Shown here: positions 36,160 to 45,938 of the stretch, piece after piece | Position numbering within the stretch: position 1 is the first letter of the stretch | How the letters are laid out: each line of letters begins with the position of its first letter | From: DYRB01 sp963709645 | GTDB lineage: Bacteria; Pseudomonadota; Gammaproteobacteria; Chromatiales; Chromatiaceae | Direction of reading: 5' to 3' | DNA: 64,000 nucleotides | Assembly: GCA_963709645.1 (NCBI GenBank) | Contig: CAVPXP010000021.1 | Span: 1 to 64,000, forward strand | Program-made: the position numbers and the translations under genes | Notes under the pieces: generated by a model | The model's input: the letters and a program-made list of their open reading frames with translations, nothing else | What the model was told of the DNA's origin: nothing | Database searches by the model: none

Positions 36160-37053
36160 TCATCGCACTTGGGCGATCAGCCGCCCCATGATGTCCCTCG
36201 CTTGTCCCAAATAACCGCCACCAAAGAGGTTGAGGTGGTTGAGGACGTGGTAGAGGTTATAGAGGTCCTTGCGCGTGGCATAACCGATGTCGAGGGGCCA
36301 GGTCTCGCGGTAGGCGGCGTAGAAGTCGCTGCCAAAGCCGCCGAAGAGCTCTGTCATTGCCAGGTCCGCTTCCCGATCGCCGAAGTAGACGGCGGGATCG
36401 AAGATCACCGCCTCGCCGCTGTGGGCGAAGGCCAGGTTGCCGCTCCACAGGTCGCCGTGGAGCAGCGAAGCGAGCGGGGCATGGCCGAGGAGGGTCGGAA
36501 GAGCCGCGAGTAAGGTATCGCCCGCGCGCTTGAGGGCGCCGCCATAGCCGTTGCGTGTGGCCAGCTCGATCTGAAACCCAAGACGCCGCTCGGCCCAGAA
36601 GTGGACCCAATCCCGATCCGGTGCATTGGCCTGGGGCGTGGAACCAATGGTGTTGTCCCTCTCCCAACCGAACTGTTCCCGGGTGACGCGATGCATAAGC
36701 GCCAGGAGCTGACCCGCCTTCGCCGCGCCGCCCGCGGGGCGGCCACCAAACTCGATTTGCTCCATTACCAGGTACGCCTGACCCTCGGCGACCCCCGTGC
36801 ACAGGGGCCTCGGGACGCGCAGAGTTCCGCTCCCGGCCAGCTCGGCCAGGCCCGCGGCCTCCGCCTCGAACATGGGCAGAAGCTCGGCACGGTTGAGCTT
36901 GACGAAGTAGCTGTGTTCGCCGTCGCTTAAGATGAAAGCGGTGTTGATGCAGCCCCCGCCAACATTGCGGGTCCGAGCGGCGCCAAAGGGGTGTCCGGCA
37001 GTCTGGCGGACTCGATCAGCGATCCCGGCAGCGGTCTGCCTGAGGTCGGTCAT
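36160..37053 (-). CDS. Fructosamine kinase family protein
   Basis: 297 residues. Protein-kinase-like fold with GGGCINTAFILSDGEHSYFV (ATP lid), the Lys in FVKLN, the catalytic LLHGDLWSGNLAFA and the metal site IFDPAVYFGDREADLAM. Fructosamine-3-kinase relatives phosphorylate glycated proteins or small ketosamines, promoting deglycation. The stop-to-start distance to the HNH gene upstream is 4 bases, so the two form an operon. Confidence 0.92.
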   Translation of the reverse strand: MTDLRQTAAGIADRVRQTAGHPFGAARTRNVGGGCINTAFILSDGEHSYFVKLNRAELLPMFEAEAAGLAELAGSGTLRVPRPLCTGVAEGQAYLVMEQIEFGGRPAGGAAKAGQLLALMHRVTREQFGWERDNTIGSTPQANAPDRDWVHFWAERRLGFQIELATRNGYGGALKRAGDTLLAALPTLLGHAPLASLLHGDLWSGNLAFAHSGEAVIFDPAVYFGDREADLAMTELFGGFGSDFYAAYRETWPLDIGYATRKDLYNLYHVLNHLNLFGGGYLGQARDIMGRLIAQVR

Positions 37054-37057
37054 GCCC

Positions 37058-37654
37058 TCAGGCGCGCGAGACCCTGCGAAGGAGAGGACTGGTGCGCGGG
37101 AAATGGCTGCACAGGAACTCCATCTGGTCCGCGAGCACGTGGCGTCCCATCAGGAAAATGTACTCGGCGTGGGTCGGGACGAAGGGGACGGCGAGAAGCT
37201 CCATCCCGGCTGCCTCCGGAGTCCGTCCAGCCTTGTAGTTGTTGCAGCGCACGCAGGCGGTGACCACGTTGCTCCAACGATCGCGTCCGTCGAGGCTGAG
37301 GGGGCGGACGTGATCGCGCGAAAGGTGGCGCGCGGAAAAGCGCCCGCCGCAGTAGAGGCAGATGTGGTTGTCGCGCTGGAACAGGGTTCGGTTGGTCAGC
37401 GGCGGGGCATAGTTGCCCTTGAGCTTGGTCACCGCGTGGTGGCTGCCTACCGTGGCGATGATCGAGTGGATGGCCAGCTCGCTTCGGCGGCGGGTCGCCG
37501 AGTTGGTCCCACCGCGCAGGACGAACAGGGGGTTGCCGTAGGCGTAAGCGACCTGGCCAAGGCAGTAGAGCCTGGCAGCGACCCGATAATCGACCCACTC
37601 GAGGGGCAGACCCGCGAGGTCTGTGCGTAATAGCTGCTGGCTCAACTGCAACAT
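37058..37654 (-). CDS. HNH endonuclease-family protein
   Basis: 198 residues from the ATG at 37654 (an ATG at 37708 would add 18). The HNH domain has CLYCGGRFSARHLSRDHVRP and NVVTACVRCNNYKAGRTP, giving two CxxC zinc pairs and the catalytic His. The N-terminal EWVDYRVAARLYCLGQVAYA and IHSIIATVGSHHAV flank it. Such stand-alone HNH proteins are common in Gammaproteobacteria; no restriction or mobile genes accompany it. Operon with the fructosamine kinase. Confidence 0.85.
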   Translation of the reverse strand: MLQLSQQLLRTDLAGLPLEWVDYRVAARLYCLGQVAYAYGNPLFVLRGGTNSATRRRSELAIHSIIATVGSHHAVTKLKGNYAPPLTNRTLFQRDNHICLYCGGRFSARHLSRDHVRPLSLDGRDRWSNVVTACVRCNNYKAGRTPEAAGMELLAVPFVPTHAEYIFLMGRHVLADQMEFLCSHFPRTSPLLRRVSRA

Positions 37655-38082
37655 GGATTGGCCACGGCTCGGAACTTGGCGAGCATAATACACAGTTATG
37701 GAAGTCATTCAACACAGGGGGAACTGGGGTCCCTTTTTGGCCTGACATGGGGTATGCCCCTGTTGACAGAAGCGGGGTTTTCGTGACCGCCCCGGCAAGC
37801 TATGCACAAGGGGTGCTGCGGCATAGACAGCCTAAATCGCGCGACCGAAATCGATTTATCAGTCCTAGATTATGAACATTAACTATTTGATATTTAGGAG
37901 ATATTGGTAGTCGTCCAAAATCTGGCCAACCTAACAGAATTGTAATGTTGGCGCGGCCGGAAGGGTTGTCCTCAGCGATTGTTCACAGAGTTATCCACAG
38001 CAGCTGTGAGCATTGCCGGCTTATTCAAGAACCTCAGGAACTTGTCACACATTCGCAATAACCTACTGCAAAGGTCAGGCCC
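37655..38082. other. Intergenic region with DnaA-box-like sites upstream of priA
   Basis: 428 bases without a gene. From about 37855 to 37915 the sequence is clearly AT-rich (ATTATGAACATTAACTATTT). A perfect DnaA box TTATCCACA lies at 37991-37999, with weaker relatives TTGTTCACA (37979-37987) and TTATTCAAG (38021-38029). The layout resembles an unwinding region plus DnaA sites, but there are few boxes and no dnaA, dnaN or gidA nearby. Confidence 0.5.
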
Positions 38083-40335
38083 ATGGGCGGGGTCATTTTG
38101 GCCGGCGGGCAACCATTGATGCCGGGCTGCGCGCCGGGTCCAGGTGTCGCCCCTACTTGCCTGCGGGTGGCGGTGGATATCCCCCTGGCCGCTGTCTTCG
38201 ATTACCTTCCGCCGCCGGGTGTAGACCCGGCAACCATAGCCGTGGGTAGCCGGGTTCTGGTCCCGTTTGGTCGGGCTCGCCGGGTCGGTCTGGTACTGGG
38301 CATCGAAACCGAGACCGACCAGGACGCTGATCGGCTCAGGCCCGCCCTGGCTGTGCTGGACCCGTATCCCCTGCTGGCCTCCGGCGACTTGGAACTGATC
38401 CAGTGGGCCGCGGACTACTACCGGCACCCCTTGGGCGAGGCCCTGTTCGGGGCAATCCCAGCCCGGCTGAGGCGCCCGGAGCCATTGCTCGACCCCAGGC
38501 CCAGGGGCTGGCGCCTAACACCCGCCGGGCACGCCTTGGACGCGGAGGGCTTGCGCCGAGCCCCCCGCCAGGCCGCGGTCCTCGCCCGATTACGGCGGGG
38601 GGCCGTGGCGGGTGCGGACCTGACCAATGAGTTGGGGGACTGCGCCGCCGCCCTGCGCGCCCTGGCGGCCAAGGGCTGGGTCGAGCCCTGCCGTCTGGCC
38701 ACCCTTCCCCCCTCCGCCACTCCGCTCCCGGGGCCGGACCTCAACCCCGAGCAGGCCGAGGCCGTGGCCCGCGTTCGCGCGACCTCGGGCTTTCGCACCT
38801 TTCTTCTCGACGGGGTTACCGGGAGCGGCAAGACCGAGGTCTACCTGCACCTCATCAAGGACGTTGTGGCCGCCGGGCGCCAGGCCCTGGTCCTGGTCCC
38901 GGAGATTGGGCTGACGCCCCAACTCGAGCGCCGCATCCAGGCGCGCCTCGCCGTGCCCATGGCGGTGCTTCACTCTGGGCTTGCCGAACGGGAGCGGGAG
39001 CTCGCCTGGCGCGCCGCGGCCAGCGGGTCCGCCGCCTTGGTCCTCGGGACCCGCTCGGCGGTCTTTACGCCCCTGCCGCGCCTTGGCCTGGTGGTTGTGG
39101 ACGAGGAGCACGATTTGTCCTTCAAGCAACAGGACGGATTCCGGTACTCGGCGCGGGACCTCGCGGTGCGCCGGGCGCAGCGCGCCGGCTGCCCTGCGGT
39201 CCTGGGCTCGGCCACCCCGGCCCTGGAGACTTTGCACAGCGCGCGGGGCGGGCGCTACGCCTGGCTGCGCCTGACGGGACGTGCCGGCGGGGCCCGGTCG
39301 CCGCGGCTGGATGTGATCGACATTCGTGCCCAGCCCCTGGAGGGCGGGCTCTCCCGTGTGCTGGTGCGGGACTTGGGTGCCGAGATCTCGGCCGGCAATC
39401 AGGTCCTGCTCTTCCTCAATCGGCGTGGCTTCGCCCCCATCCTGACTTGCCATGACTGTGGCTGGGTCGGCGGCTGCCCCCACTGCGACGCCCGCCTGAC
39501 CCTGCACTTGGGACGCCGTCGCCTGGCTTGCCACCACTGCGGATGGACCCGCGCCATCCCCCGAGTTTGCCCCGACTGCGCCAAGGAGGATCTGCGTGCC
39601 CTGGGCCAGGGGACCGAGCGACTGGAAGAAGATGTCGGGCGTCTCTTTCCCGGTGTCCCCATGGCTCGCATCGACCGCGACAGCACTCGGGGCGGCCGTC
39701 TGGCGCGGCTGTTGGAGGGTGCTAGGCGCGGAGACTTCCCGATCCTCATCGGGACCCAGATGCTGGCCAAGGGTCACCACCTGCCAGGGGTCACTCTGGT
39801 CGGCATTCTCGACCTCGACCAGGGGCTCTATGGGGCCGATTACCGGGCCCCGGAGCGCATGGCCCAACTCATCGTGCAGGTCGCCGGCCGGTCCGGGCGG
39901 GCCGAACGCCCCGGGCGGGTGGTGCTCCAGACTCGCCACCCGGATCATCCGCTTCTAGCCGCCCTGCTCGGGGGCGGCTATCCCTCATTTGCAGATGGGG
40001 CCCTCGATGAGCGCCGTGCAGCCTTGTTGCCGCCTTTCTCCTATCAGGCCCTGGTGCGGGGCGAGGGGCGGACGCCTGAGGACGCAAACGATCTGCTCAC
40101 CCAGGCCGCGGCCTTGGCCAGGCAGCTCGGCCTGGCTGGCCTGACCCTCTGGGGTCCAGTGCCGGCCCCCATGGAGCGGCGTGCCGGGCGATACCGCGCC
40201 CAGCTCTTGGTCCAGTCCGAGCGTCGCATGCAGCTGCAGACCTTTCTCTCGTCCTGGGTGCCCCGGCTGCGTTCCCTCAAGGCCCCGGCAGGGGCGCGTT
40301 GGTCCCTGGACGTGGACCCCCAGGAAATGCTCTGA
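38083..40335 (+). CDS. priA: Primosomal protein N' (replication restart helicase)
   Basis: 750 residues. PriA reloads the replicative helicase at collapsed forks. The 3'-end-binding domain starts at CLRVAVDIPLAAVFDYLPPP. Helicase motif I is GVTGSGKTEVYLHLI and motif II is VVDEEHDLSFKQ. The zinc region has CHDCGWVGGCPHC and CHHCGW...CPDC cysteines, then GTQMLAKGHHLPGVTLVGIL. The ATG at 38083 is supported by AAAGGTCAGGCCC; a later ATG at 38119 is possible. Confidence 0.95.
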   Translation: MGGVILAGGQPLMPGCAPGPGVAPTCLRVAVDIPLAAVFDYLPPPGVDPATIAVGSRVLVPFGRARRVGLVLGIETETDQDADRLRPALAVLDPYPLLASGDLELIQWAADYYRHPLGEALFGAIPARLRRPEPLLDPRPRGWRLTPAGHALDAEGLRRAPRQAAVLARLRRGAVAGADLTNELGDCAAALRALAAKGWVEPCRLATLPPSATPLPGPDLNPEQAEAVARVRATSGFRTFLLDGVTGSGKTEVYLHLIKDVVAAGRQALVLVPEIGLTPQLERRIQARLAVPMAVLHSGLAERERELAWRAAASGSAALVLGTRSAVFTPLPRLGLVVVDEEHDLSFKQQDGFRYSARDLAVRRAQRAGCPAVLGSATPALETLHSARGGRYAWLRLTGRAGGARSPRLDVIDIRAQPLEGGLSRVLVRDLGAEISAGNQVLLFLNRRGFAPILTCHDCGWVGGCPHCDARLTLHLGRRRLACHHCGWTRAIPRVCPDCAKEDLRALGQGTERLEEDVGRLFPGVPMARIDRDSTRGGRLARLLEGARRGDFPILIGTQMLAKGHHLPGVTLVGILDLDQGLYGADYRAPERMAQLIVQVAGRSGRAERPGRVVLQTRHPDHPLLAALLGGGYPSFADGALDERRAALLPPFSYQALVRGEGRTPEDANDLLTQAAALARQLGLAGLTLWGPVPAPMERRAGRYRAQLLVQSERRMQLQTFLSSWVPRLRSLKAPAGARWSLDVDPQEML

Positions 40336-40468
40336 GCGGGGGATTCCTGTATCCTTTGCCGCTTTCCCGCGACCCCGATGGCGGCCCCGGCGCTGACACG
40401 AAGGCAGGTCATTCGCCCCGCCGTCGCGAGCGCCTGGTCGCAACACTCGTCACAGCGACAAGACCCCC

Positions 40469-42229
40469 ATGAAGCAACAGGTCAAGGCCCTGCTCGTTGC
40501 CGCCCTGAGCCGGCTTTCGGACGCCGGTGCCCTCGCCCCCGACGCGCTTGCCGACCCGCACCTGGAGCGCACCCGCGACCCGAGCCACGGGGACTTCTCC
40601 AGCAATGCCGCCATGGTCTTGGCCAAGCGGGTGGGCGCCAAGCCCCGCGAGCTGGCCGAGCGCCTGGTGGCTGCCCTGCCGGCCTCTAAGCTCATCGCGC
40701 GGGTAGAGGTGGCGGGCCCCGGATTCGTCAACTTCTACCTGGCTCGCGGGGCCTATCTGGACCTGGTCCCGCAAATCCTTGGCGAGGGTCCGGCCTATGG
40801 ACGCAGCACCCTTGGGGCCGGAAGGCGGGTCCAGGTCGAATTTGTCTCCGCCAACCCAACGGGCCCTCTGCATGTGGGTCATGGTCGGGGTGCGGCCTAT
40901 GGGGCCGCAGTGGCGGACCTGCTGGCTGCGGTCGGTTTCGAGGTCCATCGCGAGTATTACGTGAACGATGCCGGGCGTCAGATGGACATCCTCGCCGCCT
41001 CCGTCTGGCTGCGGTACTTGGAGCTTTGCGGGGAGGAGCTGGATTTCCCGAGCAACGGCTACAAGGGCGATTACGTCTGGGACATCGCCGCCACCCTGCA
41101 CCGGGAGCACGGAGACGCCTACCGCTGCGCCGCGGATGAGGTCTTCCGCGGCTTGCCCCTGGACGCCCCCGGCGGGGGAGACAAGGAAGCCCACATCGAT
41201 GGGGTCATCGCCGCCGCGAAGCAGGTGCTGGGGGACAACCGCCACCGCTACGTCTTCGAGCTGGGGCTCAACACCATCTTGGACGACATCCGCGACGACT
41301 TGGCCCTGTTTGGCGTCACCTACGAGCAGTGGTTCTCCGAGCGCTCCCTCACCGAGGGCGGGGCGGTCAACCGCGCCCTCGATCGACTGCGCCACAGCGG
41401 CTACGCCTACGAGAAAGAAGGTGCCCTCTGGTTCCGATCCACCGGCTTCGGCGACGAGAAGGACCGGGTCTTGGTGCGCGAGAACGGCCAGTCCACCTAT
41501 TTCGCCTCGGATATCGCCTATCACATGGACAAGCTTGACCGCGGCTTCGATCGGGTCATCGACATCTGGGGGGCGGATCACCACGGTTACATCCCGCGGG
41601 TCAAGGCGGCCCTACAGGCCCTGGGCGAGGATCCAGACCGCCTGGACGTGCTGCTGGTGCAGTTCGCAATCCTCTACCGCGGCGGCGAGAAGGCGCAGAT
41701 GTCTACCCGCTCCGGGGAGTTCGTCACCCTGCGGGAGCTGCGTAAGGAGGTCGGCCGCGACGCCGCCCGCTTCTTCTATGTGATGCGCCGCTGCGAGCAG
41801 CACATGGACTTCGACCTGGACCTGGCCAAATCCCAGTCGGCCGACAATCCCGTCTACTACGTACAGTACGCCCACGCCCGGGTCTGCAGCGTCCTGCGCC
41901 AGGGGGCGGAAAAGGGAATTGCGCTGGAGCCCAGCCCAGGGGCCACGCATCTGGAGCTGCTCGCCGAGGACCACGAGCAGACGCTGCTCAAAGATCTGGC
42001 CCGCTACCCGGAGGTGGTGGAGACCGCGGCCCTGGGCGAAGAGCCGCACCAGATCGCCGCCTACCTGCGCGAGCTCGCCAATGGGCTCCACACCTACTAC
42101 AACGCCCACCAGTTCCTGGTGGCCGACGAAGCGCTGCGCGACGCCCGCATCAAGCTGATCCTCGCGGTGCGCGTGGTGCTGCAAAATGGTTTAGGACTGC
42201 TTGGGGTTTCGGCCCCGGAGACGATGTGA
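40469..42229 (+). CDS. argS: Arginyl-tRNA synthetase
   Basis: 586-residue class I synthetase. The HIGH-like motif is in SANPTGPLHVGHGRGAAYGA. The KMSKS-equivalent is QMSTRSGEFVTL. The N-terminal Add-1 domain ends with VEVAGPGFVNFYLA, and the C-terminal DALR anticodon domain has VYYVQYAHARVCSVL. The SPOR-domain gene begins one base after its stop, the argS-spor arrangement common in Gammaproteobacteria. Confidence 0.96.
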   Translation: MKQQVKALLVAALSRLSDAGALAPDALADPHLERTRDPSHGDFSSNAAMVLAKRVGAKPRELAERLVAALPASKLIARVEVAGPGFVNFYLARGAYLDLVPQILGEGPAYGRSTLGAGRRVQVEFVSANPTGPLHVGHGRGAAYGAAVADLLAAVGFEVHREYYVNDAGRQMDILAASVWLRYLELCGEELDFPSNGYKGDYVWDIAATLHREHGDAYRCAADEVFRGLPLDAPGGGDKEAHIDGVIAAAKQVLGDNRHRYVFELGLNTILDDIRDDLALFGVTYEQWFSERSLTEGGAVNRALDRLRHSGYAYEKEGALWFRSTGFGDEKDRVLVRENGQSTYFASDIAYHMDKLDRGFDRVIDIWGADHHGYIPRVKAALQALGEDPDRLDVLLVQFAILYRGGEKAQMSTRSGEFVTLRELRKEVGRDAARFFYVMRRCEQHMDFDLDLAKSQSADNPVYYVQYAHARVCSVLRQGAEKGIALEPSPGATHLELLAEDHEQTLLKDLARYPEVVETAALGEEPHQIAAYLRELANGLHTYYNAHQFLVADEALRDARIKLILAVRVVLQNGLGLLGVSAPETM

Positions 42230-42230
42230 T

Positions 42231-42854
42231 ATGGCCGCAGACTACAGGGCCCGCCCAACAACCCCCAGATCCAAGCGCCGGTCCGGCAAGTCCTGCGGCT
42301 TCTGGTTCACGTTCGGGCTCGTGCTCGGCGGCTTCGGCGTCGGACTCTATCTGATGGTTCGCCCGCCGATCCAGGCACCTGCCCCCGGATCCGCGACCGG
42401 ATCAGCGGTGACCAAGGCCGAGGCCGTCAAGGCCCCGGTTGCGGCCCCGACCCGCTTCGACTTTCACGATATCCTTCCTGAGCTCGAGGTCGTTGTCTCG
42501 GACAACGAGCTGGCGAAGCCCGATGCCAAAAAACCGGAGGAGAAAAAGACCGAAGTCGCCAAGAAGCCGGACGCGGCCAAACCGGAGGAGACCAAGACCG
42601 CCGTCGCCGAGACGGGCGGCAGCACCTACATGGTCCAGATCGCATCCCTGCGCACTGCTGCGGATGCCGAGCGCTTCAAGGCGCAACTGGCAATGCAGGG
42701 TATTCAGGCCAAGGTCCAGAGTGTCACCGTGAACGGCAAGGACACCTATCACCGGATCCAGGCAGGCCCTTATCAGGGCAAGCAGGCGGTGAACGAGCTG
42801 CGCAGTCAGCTCAAGGCCAAGGGGATGGACACCATCGCCATAAAGCTGAAATAG
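42231..42854 (+). CDS. SPOR-domain protein (FtsN-like)
   Basis: 207 residues. A short basic N-terminus (PRSKRRSGKS) precedes one transmembrane helix (FWFTFGLVLGGFGVGLYLMV, residues 23-43). A long Pro/Lys/Glu-rich linker follows, then a C-terminal SPOR domain (YMVQIASLRTAADAERFKAQ, YHRIQAGPYQGKQAV). SPOR domains bind denuded septal peptidoglycan, so this is a division protein of FtsN type, periplasmic apart from the N-terminus. Translationally linked to argS. Confidence 0.88.
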   Translation: MAADYRARPTTPRSKRRSGKSCGFWFTFGLVLGGFGVGLYLMVRPPIQAPAPGSATGSAVTKAEAVKAPVAAPTRFDFHDILPELEVVVSDNELAKPDAKKPEEKKTEVAKKPDAAKPEETKTAVAETGGSTYMVQIASLRTAADAERFKAQLAMQGIQAKVQSVTVNGKDTYHRIQAGPYQGKQAVNELRSQLKAKGMDTIAIKLK

Positions 42855-42891
42855 GGCAGCCGACGGACATCGGCCAGGCAGAGACCCCTGG

Positions 42892-43161
42892 CTACCGCCC
42901 GCATCCAGGCACCACCGGCAGCGTCGGGGTCTGGGTCCCAGGCGTCACCCAAAGATAGACCTCAGAGGTTGCGGGGTCACATCGGGTGCAGCTTCCCCCG
43001 CAGCCGGCGGGTGCCGGCAAGCGCCGGACCCTCCCCTTACGCTCCCAGACCGACAGCATCTCTCGCACCGCGTCGGGCTGGGAGCGAAAGTGCAGAGCCA
43101 TGTCTGCTAGGGTTGCCTGGCTGCGAGCTTCCAGATAACGCTTGAGCTCCGACAGGATCAC
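42892..43161 (-). CDS. feoC: FeoC-like regulator
   Basis: 89 residues. A winged-helix-like N-terminus (LSELKRYLEARSQATLADMA, REMLSVWERKGRVRR) is followed by a Cys cluster CGGSCTRC that may hold an Fe-S cluster, as proposed for FeoC. The start is GTG at 43161 with TTGGAGGTAC upstream, and it overlaps the feoB stop by four bases. FeoC modulates FeoB stability or transport. Confidence 0.85.
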   Translation of the reverse strand: MILSELKRYLEARSQATLADMALHFRSQPDAVREMLSVWERKGRVRRLPAPAGCGGSCTRCDPATSEVYLWVTPGTQTPTLPVVPGCGR

Positions 43162-45527
43162 GCGCGTACCTCCAATGCCCCGGAGTTCGGCGCGCTGCCG
43201 CGCCCGCTGCGGGCCCAAACCCGCAGGGCGAACAGGACCATCGCCAGGGTCAGCCCGAGGCCGACCATCCATAGCCCGGAGGCGAGGGGGTGCCGATCGA
43301 AGGTGGCTGCCTGGTAGAACAAGGTGGCGGTGGCGAAGGCGATACCGGTAGTCCAGGCTGCGACGAACCCGGCCCAGGGGGCCCCAGCCTCGCGGACGAT
43401 GGCGCCGATGGTCGCGACACAGGGAAAGTACAGGAGCACGAACAGGAGGTAAGCGAAGGCCCCTTCCCGACCGTCGAAGCGCGCTTCCATAGCTCCAAAT
43501 GTGCCTGCGTGGACCTTCTGGGCCGCCGCGACGGTGGTCTGGTCCGATAAATCGCCGACCCGAAGTCCCAGGGGATCGCTTAGGCTGCCGAGGGCATCCG
43601 CCAGATTCGCAGGGACCGTGGCCGCGGCGGCGGTTAGCGCCCCGGACAGGGAAAAGACTTGCGGAGCCTCGACGGGCTGAGCCTCGGCGGCGAGGCGGGT
43701 GTAGAGGGAATCGAGGGTGCCGACGATCACTTCCTTGGCGAGAACGCCAGAGACGATACCCAGCACTGCCGGCCAGTTCTCCTCGCGCACCCCCAGCGGG
43801 GCGAAGAGCGGTGAGGCAGCCCGGCTCACGGCGCTCAGGATCGATCGGTCGCTATCCTGATTGCCCAGGCTGCCGTCGGTCCCGACCGAGCCCAGCACGT
43901 TCAGGACGAGCACCATGACCACGATCACGCGCCCGGCCTCGCGCAGGAAGATCTTGACCCGGTCCCAGGTGCGCAGCAGGACTCCTTTGAGAGTCGGCAG
44001 GTGGTAAGGGGGCAATTCCATCATGAAACCGGCGCTCTCACCGGGGAGCAGAGTCCGCTTCATGATCAATCCGGTGAGCACAGCGACCACGATGCCCGTC
44101 AGGTAAAGGGCAAAGACCACGTTCTGCCCCGACTGGGGGAAGAAGGCCGCGGCAAACAGGACATAGACGGGCAGCCGAGCCCCGCAGGACATGAACGGGT
44201 TCATCAGGATGGTGAGCTTGCGCTCGCGCTCGTTTTCCAGGGTGCGGGTTGCCATGACCGCGGGGACATTGCAGCCGAAGCCGACAATGAGTGGGACAAA
44301 GGCCTTGCCCGGCAGCCCGATGGAACGCATGAAGCGGTCCATGACGAAGGCCGCGCGGGCCATGTAGCCGGAGTCCTCGATGGCCGAGAGGAAGAGGTAC
44401 AGGCTCGCGATGATCGGGATGAAGGTCGCCACAACCTTGAGCCCTCCGCCGATTCCCTGGGCCAGGATCAACGTGAGCCAGGCTGGTGACTTGACCGCCT
44501 CCAGCAGGGCGGTCAGACCGTCTACAAAAATGGCCCCGGCAACCCCGTCGAAGAAATCCACGAAGGCCCCGCCGAGGCGCACCGTGAACACGAACATCAG
44601 GTACATCACTAACAGGAACAGGGGGATGCCCCAGATCTGGCTGAGTACCACCCGGTCGATGCCGTCCGAGAGGGTCAAGCCCACGTGGCCGCGCTGGCGG
44701 ATTACGCGCTGTGCCAGTGTGTGCGCATGGCCAAAGCGGGTATCAGCGATGTGAATATCGGCGTCCTCACCGGATCGCGCATGGATCAGGCCGCGCCAGT
44801 GCTCCGCATGGGCCAGGGTAGCCGGGTTCGCCCGGCGCTCGGCTGCAGGGTCGCCCTCCAGGAGCTTGAGGGCTAGCCAACGGGCATTGACCCTGGCCGT
44901 CCCGCCGTCCGCAGTGGCGATCAGCCTGGGTGCCAGCTCTGTCACTGCCTCCTCGACGCATTCCTCATGGGCCAGCGCGAAGCCGCCGACCTGACGCCCC
45001 GCGGCCACCGACAGGGCGCGGGCCTTGAGCTCAGTAAGGCCCTCGTGAGTCACGGCAACGATCGGGACCACCGGGCAGCCAAGCTCCTGACTCAGCCGCT
45101 CGGTGTCGATGAGCACGCCGCGCTTGCGCGCCACGTCCATCATGTTGAGTGCGACCACCAGGGGCACACCCATCTCCAGAATTTGCACCGAGAGGTACAG
45201 GTTGCGCTCCAGGTTGGAGGCATCCAGCACGTTGACGATGAGGTCCGCCTCGCGCGCGAGCAGGTAGTCGCGAGTGACTCGTTCATCCGGGGAGCCGGCG
45301 TCGAGGGAGTAGATCCCCGGCAGATCGATGACAGCCACCGCGCGCCCGTCCAGCTCCAGCCGCCCCTCCTTACGCTCCACTGTCACACCGGGCCAGTTAC
45401 CGGTCTTCTGCCGAATACCAGTTAGGGCATTGAACAGGGCCGATTTACCACAGTTTGGGTTGCCCGCAAGGGCAATGGTCAGCGGCCTCGTGCCGGCCCG
45501 TTGGGTGGGATCTTCAATGGCGCCCAT
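43158..45527 (-). CDS. feoB: Ferrous iron transporter B
   Basis: 789 residues. The N-terminal G domain has G1 GNPNCGKSALFNALTG, G3 DLPGIYSL and G4-like NMMDVARKRG, followed by a helical GDI-like domain. The membrane part carries two Gate/Nucleoside-recognition repeats (EDSGYMARAAFVMDRFMRSI, GFGCNVPAVMATRTLENERE, AVLGIVSGVLAKEVIVGTLD). It imports Fe(II). The ATG at 45527 is chosen over an upstream TTG because the G-domain begins soon after. Order feoA-feoB-feoC on the minus strand; regulated by the Fur-like box before feoA. Confidence 0.95.
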   Translation of the reverse strand: MGAIEDPTQRAGTRPLTIALAGNPNCGKSALFNALTGIRQKTGNWPGVTVERKEGRLELDGRAVAVIDLPGIYSLDAGSPDERVTRDYLLAREADLIVNVLDASNLERNLYLSVQILEMGVPLVVALNMMDVARKRGVLIDTERLSQELGCPVVPIVAVTHEGLTELKARALSVAAGRQVGGFALAHEECVEEAVTELAPRLIATADGGTARVNARWLALKLLEGDPAAERRANPATLAHAEHWRGLIHARSGEDADIHIADTRFGHAHTLAQRVIRQRGHVGLTLSDGIDRVVLSQIWGIPLFLLVMYLMFVFTVRLGGAFVDFFDGVAGAIFVDGLTALLEAVKSPAWLTLILAQGIGGGLKVVATFIPIIASLYLFLSAIEDSGYMARAAFVMDRFMRSIGLPGKAFVPLIVGFGCNVPAVMATRTLENERERKLTILMNPFMSCGARLPVYVLFAAAFFPQSGQNVVFALYLTGIVVAVLTGLIMKRTLLPGESAGFMMELPPYHLPTLKGVLLRTWDRVKIFLREAGRVIVVMVLVLNVLGSVGTDGSLGNQDSDRSILSAVSRAASPLFAPLGVREENWPAVLGIVSGVLAKEVIVGTLDSLYTRLAAEAQPVEAPQVFSLSGALTAAAATVPANLADALGSLSDPLGLRVGDLSDQTTVAAAQKVHAGTFGAMEARFDGREGAFAYLLFVLLYFPCVATIGAIVREAGAPWAGFVAAWTTGIAFATATLFYQAATFDRHPLASGLWMVGLGLTLAMVLFALRVWARSGRGSAPNSGALEVRA

Positions 45528-45656
45528 GATGGAGGTACCGCGGATTGAGGTGGGCAGAGCCCAAATAAACGGGTCAAGGAGCAATTGCGCTGGAAGGCCT
45601 CATGCGAGCCGTCTAGGCTGCATCGCAGCGTCCCGATCCCGACTCACTTCGGCAGG

Positions 45657-45938
45657 CTAGACCAGGGAGTGGCCGACAGGGCGATACGCGGCCGAAGCGA
45701 TGTCGTCAACCCAGAGTTGATCGGCGATGCCGCGACCGATGGCTACCCGGCTCTCAGCGGTGGACAGCACCAAACCGCGCCCGCGCTGATGCAGGACGCA
45801 GATCTGGCTGCCCACGCGCAGCCCCAGGCCGAATAGCTTGTGGGTTAGGGCGCGCCCACCGCCGATCTCGGCGATGCCGGCGGTGGCTCCGGCAGGTACG
45901 GCAGTGAGGGGTGTTGCGGGACGGGGTGCTGGGGCCAT
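45657..45938 (-). CDS. feoA: FeoA-domain protein (first of two)
   Basis: 93 residues, an SH3-like FeoA domain: GIAEIGGGRALTHKLFGLGL, RVGSQICVLHQRGRGLVLST and SRVAIGRGIADQLWV. FeoA aids FeoB function. The start is the ATG at 45938, and a Fur-like box lies 20 bases upstream. An unusually long Ala/Pro-rich N-terminus (MAPAPRPATPLTAVPAGATA) may indicate that translation really starts later. feoB follows after about 130 bases. Confidence 0.88.
   Translation of the reverse strand: MAPAPRPATPLTAVPAGATAGIAEIGGGRALTHKLFGLGLRVGSQICVLHQRGRGLVLSTAESRVAIGRGIADQLWVDDIASAAYRPVGHSLV

Noticed and set aside
37058..37748. Idea that the HNH gene belongs to a restriction or mobile system
   Set aside because: It is operonic with a fructosamine kinase and has no methylase, integrase or toxin next to it.
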